Assembly (NCBI GenBank): GCA_005788585.1
Contig: SYBY01000025.1
Coordinates: 1-9,233 of the forward strand
From: Actinomycetota bacterium
Lineage (GTDB): Bacteria > Actinomycetota > Thermoleophilia > Solirubrobacterales > Solirubrobacteraceae
Length of the DNA: 9,233 nucleotides
Direction of reading: 5' to 3'
The position numbers and the translations under genes were made by a program. Shown here piece after piece: positions 1 through 5,521 of this stretch. The notes beneath the pieces were generated by a model. It worked only from the letters and a program-made list of their open reading frames with translations. It searched no databases and was not told the origin of the DNA. How positions within the stretch are numbered: position 1 is the first letter of the stretch; every line of letters starts with the position of its first letter.

Positions 1-325
1 GACGCTGCTGCGCGACCACGGGGCGTCGACCCAGAAGGGCGTCGCGGAGGCGCTGCGGCTGGACCCGACGAACCTCGTCGGCGCGCTGAACGACCTCGAG
101 GCGCAGGGCCTGGTCACGCGCCGTCGCGACCCCGAGGACCGACGCCGCCACATCGTCGATCTCACCGACGCGGGCGCCGAGGAGCTGGCGGCCAACGAGC
201 GCAAGCTCGCGGAGGTCGAAGACCGCGTGCTCGGCCCGCTCTCCGACGACGAGCGCGAGGTCCTCCACGCGCTGCTCATGCGCGCAGCCGGCGGCCAGCT
301 CCCACCGGGTGCGTGCGCGGAGTGA
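1..325 (+). CDS. MarR-family winged-helix transcriptional regulator (3' part only)
   Basis: The gene enters from the left edge; the frame is read from base 2 to the TGA at 323-325, giving 107 C-terminal residues. A MarR-type winged helix is visible: a recognition-helix region ending in DPTNLVGALNDLEAQGLV, followed by the wing RRRDPEDRRRHIVDLT and then 'DAGAEEL'. The D-x-R then L-T pattern of the wing is the family hallmark. A dimerisation helix follows ('PLSDDEREVLHALL'). MarR proteins are cytoplasmic dimeric repressors or activators, often ligand-responsive and often controlling a neighbouring gene. The target and ligand cannot be read here, and the N-terminal helices lie outside the window. 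The next gene starts 42 bp downstream on the same strand, but nothing shows that they share a transcript. The family call is firm; the function is not specific. Confidence 0.9.
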   Translation, partial: TLLRDHGASTQKGVAEALRLDPTNLVGALNDLEAQGLVTRRRDPEDRRRHIVDLTDAGAEELAANERKLAEVEDRVLGPLSDDEREVLHALLMRAAGGQLPPGACAE

Positions 326-367
326 GCCAGCGACTCGCCGGCCACGTCACTCAGGCATCCTGTCCCC

Positions 368-1234
368 ATGCCTGATCGTTCCGAGCCGTTCCTCGCCGAG
401 CGGGTGTGGGCGCACCCGTCGTCGCTGACGTCCGAGTCGATCACCACGACGACCGAGTTCGACGACGCCGGCCGCCCGGTCCGCACCATCTACTCAGACG
501 GCGAGACCGAGACCTACACGTACGACGACGATGGCCGCCTGGTCGAGATCGACGAGCACAAGTCGCTGTGGGCGACCGTCGACGGGTTCGTCCAGCGCTG
601 GCACTCGGGCGGGCGCCTGCGCATCGAGCACGACGATGAGGGGCCGGTGCGCATCCTCGGCCCGGGCGAGATCGTGTGGGAGCGGTCCGACGAGCCGTGG
701 CCCGACCTGCTGCGCCGCGGCGTGGACTCGCTGGTGGAACGGTGCATCGCCGCCGTCGAGCTGGCGACCGCCGAGGAGACCCCCGAGGTCTTCTGCCTGG
801 TGATCACGTACGTCCTGGACGGCGAGCTCGGTGGCCTGACGGTGAACCTCGGCCTCGAGGAGGATCGCCAGGAGGCGCTGGAGGAGGACGACCCGGAGGA
901 GCTGCCGCAGGCGCTCTGGTCCCCCGAGTCCGCGGAGTTCGGCCTGCTCGAGGTCGAGCCCGACGACGACCTCGACCACCTGCTCCTGCGCGAGGCCGCG
1001 CTCAACGACCCGAGCGAGGCGCAGCGCCATGTGCTGACCGAGGTCGCCCGCCGGCTCGCCATCCACGAGTGGGACGGCCTGTTCGAGCCCACGGAGGACT
1101 TCGTCGTGTTCGTCGCCGAGCACGAGGACGGCTACGCCGCGAAGGACGCGTCCGTCCGCGAGGTCAACCCGCCCGAGCGGGTGGCCGCCTGGGACGACGC
1201 GTGGCCGCCGAGCGCGCCGCGGGAGGACGACTGA
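368..1234 (+). CDS. Acidic hypothetical protein with one N-terminal YD/RHS-like repeat
   Basis: This is a complete 288-residue gene with strong G/C third positions; all of its isoleucines are encoded by ATC. Residues about 28-62 carry a YD/RHS-type repeat: FDDAGRPVRTIY, then ETETYTYDDDGRLVEI. In long RHS/YD proteins this unit builds a beta-shell, but only about one and a half copies are present. The remainder (about 65-288) is very acidic, rich in Asp/Glu-Asp runs, and is not recognised. No signal peptide or membrane segment is visible, so the product is probably cytoplasmic. The ATG at 368 has no convincing Shine-Dalgarno sequence, so initiation may be leaderless. It ends 2 bp before the next start, which suggests translational coupling. 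Small acidic proteins with RHS-like fragments sometimes act as immunity proteins, but no toxin gene is visible here, so no function is assigned. Confidence 0.8.
   Translation: MPDRSEPFLAERVWAHPSSLTSESITTTTEFDDAGRPVRTIYSDGETETYTYDDDGRLVEIDEHKSLWATVDGFVQRWHSGGRLRIEHDDEGPVRILGPGEIVWERSDEPWPDLLRRGVDSLVERCIAAVELATAEETPEVFCLVITYVLDGELGGLTVNLGLEEDRQEALEEDDPEELPQALWSPESAEFGLLEVEPDDDLDHLLLREAALNDPSEAQRHVLTEVARRLAIHEWDGLFEPTEDFVVFVAEHEDGYAAKDASVREVNPPERVAAWDDAWPPSAPREDD
1221..1226 (+). promoter_or_regulatory. Ribosome binding site for the small secreted protein
   Basis: GGGAGG lies 10 nt before the ATG at 1237 and within the last codons of the upstream gene. It is the clearest Shine-Dalgarno sequence in the window. 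It fixes the start of the secreted protein and implies that the two genes are translated from one message. Confidence 0.7.
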
Positions 1235-1236
1235 CC

Positions 1237-1614
1237 ATGCGCCGCCTCCCGCTCGCCGTCGCCCTGCTGATGATCGCTGCCGTCCTGGTCGGGCCGGCCA
1301 CCGCCACCGCGGCACCGACTCGCACCTGCAAGTCCGCCGACATGCGCTACCCCTTCGAACCCGGCGGGCCGAAGACGTTCGGCGTCTTCAAGCTGCGCAT
1401 CACCGGCGGCACGTGCACGACCGCCCGCCGCGTCGCGAAGGCGTGGATGAACGAGTTCGAAGCCAACCTGCGCAAGGGCAAGGTCAAGCTGCCGCGCTCG
1501 GTCGAGGGCTTCGCCTTCACGACGCTGCCCGCGACCGAACCGCAGACGTACAACGAGCGGGGCCGCAAGAGGAAGACGACGATTCGCTTCAACTACGTCG
1601 TCCCCAACGGCTGA
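1237..1614 (+). CDS. Small secreted hypothetical protein
   Basis: This 125-residue protein has a classic signal peptide: basic start MRR, hydrophobic core LPLAVALLMIAAVLV, then an Ala-rich cleavage region with likely cleavage around residues 25-26 (ATATAA before PT). The mature part has Cys31 and Cys60, which could form a disulphide outside the cell, and the conserved-looking stretch ITGGTCTTARRVAKAW (about 55-70). That 'G-x-x-C-x-x-A-R-x-V-A' pattern recurs in small exported proteins of Solirubrobacterales-like genomes, where a later GFxC motif often supplies a third Cys. Here the corresponding place reads GFAF (91-94), so that Cys is absent. It is probably co-transcribed with the acidic gene upstream (2-bp gap, good ribosome binding site). 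It meets the minus-strand VOC gene tail to tail with a 9-bp gap. The function is unknown. Confidence 0.82.
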   Translation: MRRLPLAVALLMIAAVLVGPATATAAPTRTCKSADMRYPFEPGGPKTFGVFKLRITGGTCTTARRVAKAWMNEFEANLRKGKVKLPRSVEGFAFTTLPATEPQTYNERGRKRKTTIRFNYVVPNG

Positions 1615-1623
1615 CGCGGACGG

Positions 1624-2022
1624 CTACGCGTCCGGCTGCACGATCGCCAGGTGGTTGCCGTCGGGGTCGCGCATCATGAAGAGCAGCGGCGCACCCGGGA
1701 TCTCCTGCGGCTTGTCGCCGAGGTCGATCCCGCCGATCGCGCTGAGGCGCTCCCATTCGCCGAGGACGTCCGGCGTCTCGACGCCGATCGATCCACCGCC
1801 GGGCTCCTGACCCATCGGAGGGTTGAGCGCGAGGCGTGCGGTCGAGCCGGGCGGCGCGACTTCGACCCACCGGTTCTCGCCCTCGGCGCCGAACTGGACG
1901 TCAGCACGGAGCTCGAAGCCGAGCTTCTCGGTGTAGAAGGCGATCGCCGCGTCCACGTCGGAGACCGTGAACATCGCGACGCCGATGTTCGTGAGGGTGG
2001 TGGCCTGCTGGGTGTTGGTCAT
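1624..2022 (-). CDS. VOC (glyoxalase/bleomycin-resistance fold) family protein
   Basis: This complete 132-residue gene is one VOC module long, so two beta-alpha-beta-beta-beta units would form the usual single-chain half-dimer. The first unit shows TVSDVDAAIAFYTEKLGFEL (19-38), typical of the family's 'D...A..FY...LGF' motif. The second ends in LLFMMRDPDGNHLAIVQ (113-129), the 'F.DPDGN...I' motif. The last metal-ligand position, usually Glu in 'DPDGN..E(L/I)', is not a clear Glu here, so metal-dependent catalysis is doubtful. VOC proteins range from lyases and dioxygenases to antibiotic-binding proteins, and no substrate can be assigned. The start codon is the ATG at 2022-2020, with no obvious Shine-Dalgarno sequence. 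It lies downstream of the antitoxin gene on the same strand. The family call is firm, the role open. Confidence 0.9.
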   Translation of the reverse strand: MTNTQQATTLTNIGVAMFTVSDVDAAIAFYTEKLGFELRADVQFGAEGENRWVEVAPPGSTARLALNPPMGQEPGGGSIGVETPDVLGEWERLSAIGGIDLGDKPQEIPGAPLLFMMRDPDGNHLAIVQPDA

Positions 2023-2059
2023 GTGGGGGTAGACCGGCGCGGGTGGTGGAACTCATCGG

Positions 2060-2113
2060 TGGGTGTGGGAGCGCCGTGAGGACGGCTGCCTGGACGACCA
2101 GCGGCGCAGGGTC
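2060..2113 (-). pseudogene. Probable N-terminal remnant of a VapC-type PIN toxin
   Basis: Directly after the antitoxin, in the frame offset expected for an overlapping toxin gene, the minus strand reads DPAPLVVQAAVLTALPHP. PIN-domain VapC toxins typically begin with a similar strand-helix, '(M)xVVDAS/AVLxxAL', whose Asp is the first catalytic metal ligand. Here that Asp position is Gln (CAG at 2092-2090), no start codon is present, and the similarity stops after about 15 residues. The VOC gene begins 37 bp further on. I infer that a vapC gene was deleted, leaving this stub. The match is short and could be chance in GC-rich DNA; the position immediately behind a VapB/FitA-like gene is the main support. 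Confidence 0.4.
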
Positions 2114-2339
2114 AGTCGCGGCCGCGGCCTTCGCGGACGGCATCAACAATTGCCCGGGTCTCGATGCTGCGGGCGCGCGTGCTGGCACGGGCGAGGACCT
2201 CGGCGACGGCGGGCCGGCGCGCGACTCGCTCGAGTTCGGCCAGCGCGAACTCCGACAAGGAGATCCCGGCCACCGCCGCGCGGGTCTGAAGCTCGCGGTG
2301 GACATCGTCGGGGACGTTGCGGACCTGGATGACCCTCAT
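2112..2339 (-). CDS. Ribbon-helix-helix antitoxin (FitA/VapB-like), apparently orphan
   Basis: This small protein has 75 residues from the ATG at 2339. An in-frame ATG 27 nt further up would give 84, but the ribbon strand MRVIQVRNVP is best placed at the N-terminus. The fold reads strand (residues 2-9), helix (11-25, DDVHRELQTRAAVAG) and helix (28-40, LSEFALAELERVA), which is the MetJ/Arc-type ribbon-helix-helix of FitA and VapB antitoxins. The tail, about residues 44-75, is rich in Arg, Ala and Glu and corresponds to the segment that normally wraps around the PIN toxin. In this family the antitoxin dimer binds its own promoter, and the complex with the toxin represses more tightly. The toxin gene expected immediately downstream is missing apart from a possible stub, so the protein may now act only as a DNA-binding orphan. 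No Shine-Dalgarno sequence precedes the start. Confidence 0.8.
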   Translation of the reverse strand: MRVIQVRNVPDDVHRELQTRAAVAGISLSEFALAELERVARRPAVAEVLARASTRARSIETRAIVDAVREGRGRD

Positions 2340-2340
2340 G

Positions 2341-2370
2341 GGTGCAGTCTGCCAAGCCCGGTGCATGGCA
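2341..2370. repeat. Short direct and inverted repeats upstream of the antitoxin
   Basis: Just upstream of the antitoxin start there are two copies of GGTGCA (2341-2346 and 2360-2365) spaced 19 bp apart, and an inverted pair TGCCA/TGGCA (2350-2354 and 2366-2370). Autoregulated ribbon-helix-helix antitoxins use paired short sites of this kind. The repeats are short enough to be coincidental. Confidence 0.2.
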
Positions 2371-2454
2371 TCTAACGCGCACCTCGTTTGCGGGCGAGCG
2401 CTGACCCCTCCCGGTGGACTGAGCCGATGGATTTCTCGCGCGCTGCGTCGGCGC

Positions 2455-3489
2455 TCAGCTGATCTGCGCGCGGAGACGGTCCGCAGCGACGTATCGCGTG
2501 TTCCGACTCTGCCCGCGCTGCTCCACCAGTCCGGCGTCGAGGAGCCGACGAAGGTCGTTGCTCGCCGTCGGTGCCGAGATGCCGGCCTCGTCGATGTACG
2601 AGGCGCGGTCGACTCCGCCGAACAGACTCTGCTCCAGTGCGATCACCAGTCGATCGGGCCAGCCCCGGCCCTCAACAAGCTGTTCGAGCACGGCCCAACG
2701 ACGGCTTGCCTGTTCGACCTGCACAAGCCGGGCACGAGCTTGGTCGAGATGCGCAGCGATGCAGAAGCGCACCCAGGGCGCCGCATCACGGTCGGGCTGG
2801 TAGCTACCGCCCTGGACACGTTGGAGCACGGCGTAGTAGTCGGCGGTGTGCCGCCCCAGGTACTCCTCGATGGAAGCGAACTCTGGAGCAAGGACGCCGT
2901 CGCGAGCCAGCACGAGGGACTGCACGATCCGGGAGATTCGGCCGTTGCCATCCCGGAATGGATGGACGGAGACGACGTGAAGGTGAGCCATCGCGGCGCG
3001 TATGGCGACGTGGGCGTCGCGGTCCCCGTCTGCGATCCACGCCACGGTCTCTGCCATGAGGTCGACGACCGCGTCGTCATCTGGTCCGACGTATGCAGGG
3101 TCGCCGCCGTCCGGGCTGGTCACGCTGATCGGTCCGGTTCGGAAGAGCCCGGGGCTCTTGTCGGGCTGGAACCAGCACGCGTCGAAGTGGAGGGACTTGA
3201 TGGCCTGTGCGCTCCAGGCGAACTCGGGGTCGGTCGCCATCGCGCCGACGTGGTCCATGGCGCGGGCGTAGCACTCCAGCGCTAGCTGGTCTTCGGGATC
3301 GGTGCTCGGCTGTGTGTAGCCCTCGATGGAGATCGAGCTCTCGGCCGTTGAGACTCGCGCCTGGCGACGTAGGCCGCCGAGCCAGGGAGATGGCGTCCCG
3401 ACAAGCGCGCCGAGTTGGTCGCGCAGGCGATCGAGCTCCGCGAGGTCGGCACGGAGGGGCTTCGACGGGGTCGGGGTGGAGAACAGCAC
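2455..3489 (-). CDS. Fic-domain protein with N-terminal inhibitory motif and C-terminal winged helix
   Basis: The gene encodes 344 residues from a GTG start. A TAG stop lies four codons upstream in the same frame, so GTG 3489 is the only usable start. The catalytic Fic motif HPFRDGNGRISR is complete (176-187): His176 is the general base and the GNGR loop holds the nucleotide phosphates. Upstream, SISIEG (52-57) matches the inhibitory (S/T)xxxE(G/N) motif, with Glu56 expected to block ATP placement, making this a class II (N-terminally autoinhibited) Fic. The C-terminal part (about 275-340) looks like a winged helix, with ISAPTASNDLRRLLDAGLVE as the helix-turn-helix. Fic enzymes usually transfer AMP from ATP to a Tyr, Ser or Thr of a target protein; the target is unknown. 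This layout is common among soluble bacterial Fic regulators. A perfect palindrome lies 11 bp upstream of the start, so autoregulation is plausible. Confidence 0.93.
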   Translation of the reverse strand: MLFSTPTPSKPLRADLAELDRLRDQLGALVGTPSPWLGGLRRQARVSTAESSISIEGYTQPSTDPEDQLALECYARAMDHVGAMATDPEFAWSAQAIKSLHFDACWFQPDKSPGLFRTGPISVTSPDGGDPAYVGPDDDAVVDLMAETVAWIADGDRDAHVAIRAAMAHLHVVSVHPFRDGNGRISRIVQSLVLARDGVLAPEFASIEEYLGRHTADYYAVLQRVQGGSYQPDRDAAPWVRFCIAAHLDQARARLVQVEQASRRWAVLEQLVEGRGWPDRLVIALEQSLFGGVDRASYIDEAGISAPTASNDLRRLLDAGLVEQRGQSRNTRYVAADRLRAQIS

Positions 3490-3490
3490 C

Positions 3491-3519
3491 AGGACATTCT
3501 ATACGAATATACGTATATT
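3491..3519 (+). promoter_or_regulatory. Putative plus-strand promoter overlapping the palindrome
   Basis: AGGACA (3491-3496, four of six consensus -35 bases) is followed by a 17-bp spacer and TATATT (3514-3519, five of six -10 bases). The -10 box lies inside the palindrome, so a bound protein would block it. The predicted transcript would start near 3526, about 60 nt before the secreted-protein ATG at 3589. Confidence 0.4.
3496..3501 (-). promoter_or_regulatory. Putative -10 box for a leaderless Fic transcript
   Basis: On the minus strand TAGAAT (five of six consensus bases) ends 6 nt before the Fic GTG at 3489, so transcription would begin at or next to the start codon. This fits the absence of any Shine-Dalgarno sequence. 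GTGACA at 3529-3524 resembles a -35 box, but the 22-bp spacing is too long. An alternative -10, TATATT at 3511-3506, lies inside the palindrome. Confidence 0.3.
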
Positions 3520-3524
3520 CGTAT
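3501..3524. promoter_or_regulatory. Perfect 24-bp AT-rich palindrome (putative operator)
   Basis: The half-site ATACGAATATAC is followed directly by its exact reverse complement, with no spacer; the centre is between 3512 and 3513. The unit ATACG/CGTAT occurs four times (3501, 3509, 3512 and 3520). It stands out as an AT-rich island in GC-rich DNA and lies between the divergent Fic gene and a secreted-protein gene. No T-run follows on either strand and the symmetry has no loop, which favours a protein-binding site over a terminator. The winged helix of the neighbouring Fic protein is the obvious candidate ligand, by inference only. Confidence 0.75.
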
Positions 3525-3588
3525 GTCACGGCTCCGACGTCCGTCCGCCCTCCTGCACCGCCGCGCGCACCAGCCGACCCACTCGCCC

Positions 3589-4500
3589 ATGGCGCTGCCT
3601 CGCCTGCTCACCCTGACCCTCCTCTGCCTGCTCGCGTGCGCGTCGTCCGCCAGCGCGGCGTCGAGTTCGACACTCTTCGTCCAGGAGACCTCCAGCGGTT
3701 CGCTGCGCGAGGTCGCCAAGGACCGCTACGTCCTGACCGTCCGCCCCCGGGGCGACATGACCGCGTTCACCGACCGCCCCGAGCGGCGGGTCTGGCGGCT
3801 GGGGACCTCGACGTTCCTGCGCCGCTGGTCGCTGTAAGGCTTCACCGCGGTGCCGCCCAACGCGGTGCTCACGCTCGACCGCGCCCCGGCGAACCGCGAC
3901 ACGCTTGCGGTGTCCCTGCTGTCGGCCCGGATGCTGCGCCACGGCCGCGTGGCGTTCACGGTCGTCCCGATGCGCGGCGCGGCCAACGTCCTGGCCGGCT
4001 ACGCCAAGGGCGCGGACCGGCTCGCGGCGGGCCGGCTCGGCCCGGGGTCGCTCTTCGTCGACGACGCAGGTGACGTCCACACGCTCCACGCGGTGGTGCA
4101 GGTCTACGGGACGGACACGGGCGTGGCGATCACGACATCGCTTCAAGGCGTCGCCGGCGTCGGGGGCGCGACGATCACGGCCAACGGGAAGCCGCTGTGC
4201 CGCACGTCGAGCCAGGTCACGACGACGACACCCGGGTTCGTCACGACGACGTTCCGCGGCTCCGGCTGCGAGGTGAGCGCTCCGTTGCCCGCGAACGTGG
4301 TGCTCTCCCTGCCGGTCACGCTCACGTCGGAGCGGAGCGTGAATGTCAGCGTGCTGAACGACCTGACGGGCCTCTGGAACCCGGGCGTGGCGGAGGGCAA
4401 CGTGTTCGCGGCGACGTGCTCGATGGCGTTCGACGTCGTCCCGGCCGTCAGCCCGTCGGCGCCGCCGTGCTCGGCGCAGACGCTCGGCGCGCCCGCGTAG
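3589..4500 (+). pseudogene. Secreted hypothetical protein gene interrupted by one in-frame TAA
   Basis: One reading frame runs through both halves with a single TAA at 3835-3837. The first half (82 codons) starts at ATG 3589 with signal peptide MALPRLLTLTLLCLLACASS and likely cleavage near ASASA; LLAC could alternatively act as a weak lipobox. It continues with STLFVQETSSGSL and FTDRPERRVWRL up to FLRRWSL. After the stop the same frame continues GFTAVPPNAVLTLDRAP and then about 200 more residues, including FVTTTFRGSGCEV, to a TAG at 4500. The motif order 'YVLT...FTDRP...F...W...GF...PPNA(V/A)L' belongs to one exported protein family of unknown function, so the stop splits a single ancestral protein. 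One base change, for example TAC to TAA, is enough. A GTG at 3850 could restart translation but would give a product without a signal peptide. An upstream ATG at 3523 overlaps the palindrome and is less likely. Confidence 0.8.
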
Positions 4501-4508
4501 GTCAGGTT

Positions 4509-4527
4509 TACCCGGCCTGCACGGGTA
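4509..4527. repeat. Small inverted repeat after the secreted-protein pseudogene
   Basis: TACCCG and CGGGTA flank a 7-base loop, 9 bp after the TAG at 4500. It could form a short hairpin. There is no T-run, so calling it a terminator would be weak. Confidence 0.25.
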
Positions 4528-4532
4528 CTCTG

Positions 4533-5370
4533 CGCGTCAACAGCGGCGCGATCATCGGCGACGCGCAGAGCGGGCAGGACCGACAGCCGGTCGCCGGGCG
4601 CGGCTGGAGACGCGCGTCGAGCGGGACTCCGACGGCGTGGGCTACCGGCTGACGGGCGTGAAGTACTACTCGACGGGCTCGCTGTACGCCGACTACATCT
4701 GGGTCTTCGCGGCGGCGCCGGACGATCGCCTGGCGGGGATCGTGGTGCCGGCCGACCGCGAGGGCGTGGAGCTCGTCGACGACTGGGATGGCTTCGGCCA
4801 GCGCCTGACGGGCACGGGCACGACACGGTTCACCGAAGTGCATGTCTCGCCGGACGAGCCCCAGGACTGGGCCGGTCGGCGAGCGCTGTCTCTGACAGTG
4901 ATGGGCGCGTTCCTACAGCACTTCTGCCGGTGGTTACGGCGGGCCTGCTGCGCCGTGCGCCGGGACGCGGCTGCGCCGGTGCGTCGGCGTGTTCGCTCTT
5001 GGCACGCTCCGGGAAGCGCCGGCGGAGGATTCGCAGGTGCTGCGGGTGGTGGGGAAGACTGCGGCCGACTCGCTCGCGGCGAAGGCGATCCTGCTGGTAG
5101 CGGCTTTGGCATCGACACTGCGCTGGCGACGGTGGCGGATGGGTTCCCGTCACCTGATGCGGCGGACGAGGCGATCGACCGGTTCTTGTCTGCGACGGCG
5201 ACGTGGACGTTCGATGCGGGTGGCGCGAGCGCGACGCAGGCGGCGTGGCATCTGGATCGGTACTGGCGGAATGTACTGACGGTGTCGACGTACAATCCGA
5301 CGTCCCTCAAGGCGACGGCGTGGGGAATTGGTGGTCGGGGCGGGGCGACGCCGCAGCATGGGTTCTTAGG
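4533..5370 (+). pseudogene. Decayed SfnB/DszC-like acyl-CoA-dehydrogenase-fold flavoprotein
   Basis: Pieces of one flavin-dependent monooxygenase/dehydrogenase appear in family order but in different frames. Frame A carries GYRLTGVKYYSTGSLYADYI (from about 4637), VELVDDWDGFGQRLTGTGTT and LTVMGAFLQHF. Another frame then gives LPVVTAGLLR (from 4924), frame A returns with VRRDAAAPVRRRVRSW, a third frame carries EDSQVLRVVGKTAADSLAAK (from about 5025), and frame A returns with GGASATQAAWHLDRYWRN and STYNPTS (to about 5310). GVGNWWSG and TPQHGF near the end are again offset. 'KYYSTGS', 'DDWDGFGQR' and 'GGASAT...HLDR.WRN' are diagnostic of the SfnB/DszC group, which uses reduced flavin to oxidise organosulfur compounds such as dimethyl sulfone. 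The N-terminal third is missing, apart from a weak trace (GAIIGDAQSG, near 4545). With this many frame changes no enzyme can be made. The boundaries are approximate. Confidence 0.85.
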
Positions 5371-5521
5371 GTCGGACGTTCACGGAGTGCCCACAGGGCG
5401 CGCGCCTAGCCTGGCCAGCGCAGCGTCCGCCCTACCGCTTAGCGTTCCTCCACAATGATGGGGAGACGGTGCATGTGGCGGCTTCGCTTCGGCCAAGCGC
5501 CCCGAACTGACATGCGCTGAG
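5371..5521. other. Intergenic leader upstream of the PHP-ATPase gene
   Basis: Only short open stretches occur here. A small hairpin-capable sequence, CGCTT with AAGCG around a 5-base loop, lies near 5484-5498. In the PHP-ATPase frame the last stop is the TGA at 5456, and no ATG, GTG or TTG precedes the ATG at 5522, which fixes that start. No convincing promoter or strong Shine-Dalgarno sequence was found. Confidence 0.5.

Noticed and set aside
494..1315. Long minus-strand open frames opposite the acidic gene
   Set aside because: They are Arg/Pro-rich mirror frames of the plus-strand gene, typical of GC-rich coding DNA, with no recognisable motifs.
2317..3285. 322-codon plus-strand open frame opposite the Fic gene
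   Set aside because: The minus strand carries an unmistakable Fic active site and winged helix; the plus frame shows no domain and begins inside the antitoxin gene.
3501..3524. The palindrome as a transcription terminator or insertion-sequence end
   Set aside because: It is AT-rich with no loop and no T-run, lies upstream of both divergent genes, and no transposase gene or target duplication is seen.
3526..4146. 206-codon minus-strand open frame over the secreted-protein pseudogene
   Set aside because: It is Arg/Gly-rich with no motif, and it opposes a frame with a clear signal peptide and family motifs on the plus strand.
4637..5458. A 273-codon plus-strand open frame as an intact gene
   Set aside because: The conserved flavoprotein motifs leave this frame for about 30 codons or more in the middle and then return; the unbroken frame is accidental, owing to the scarcity of stops in GC-rich DNA.
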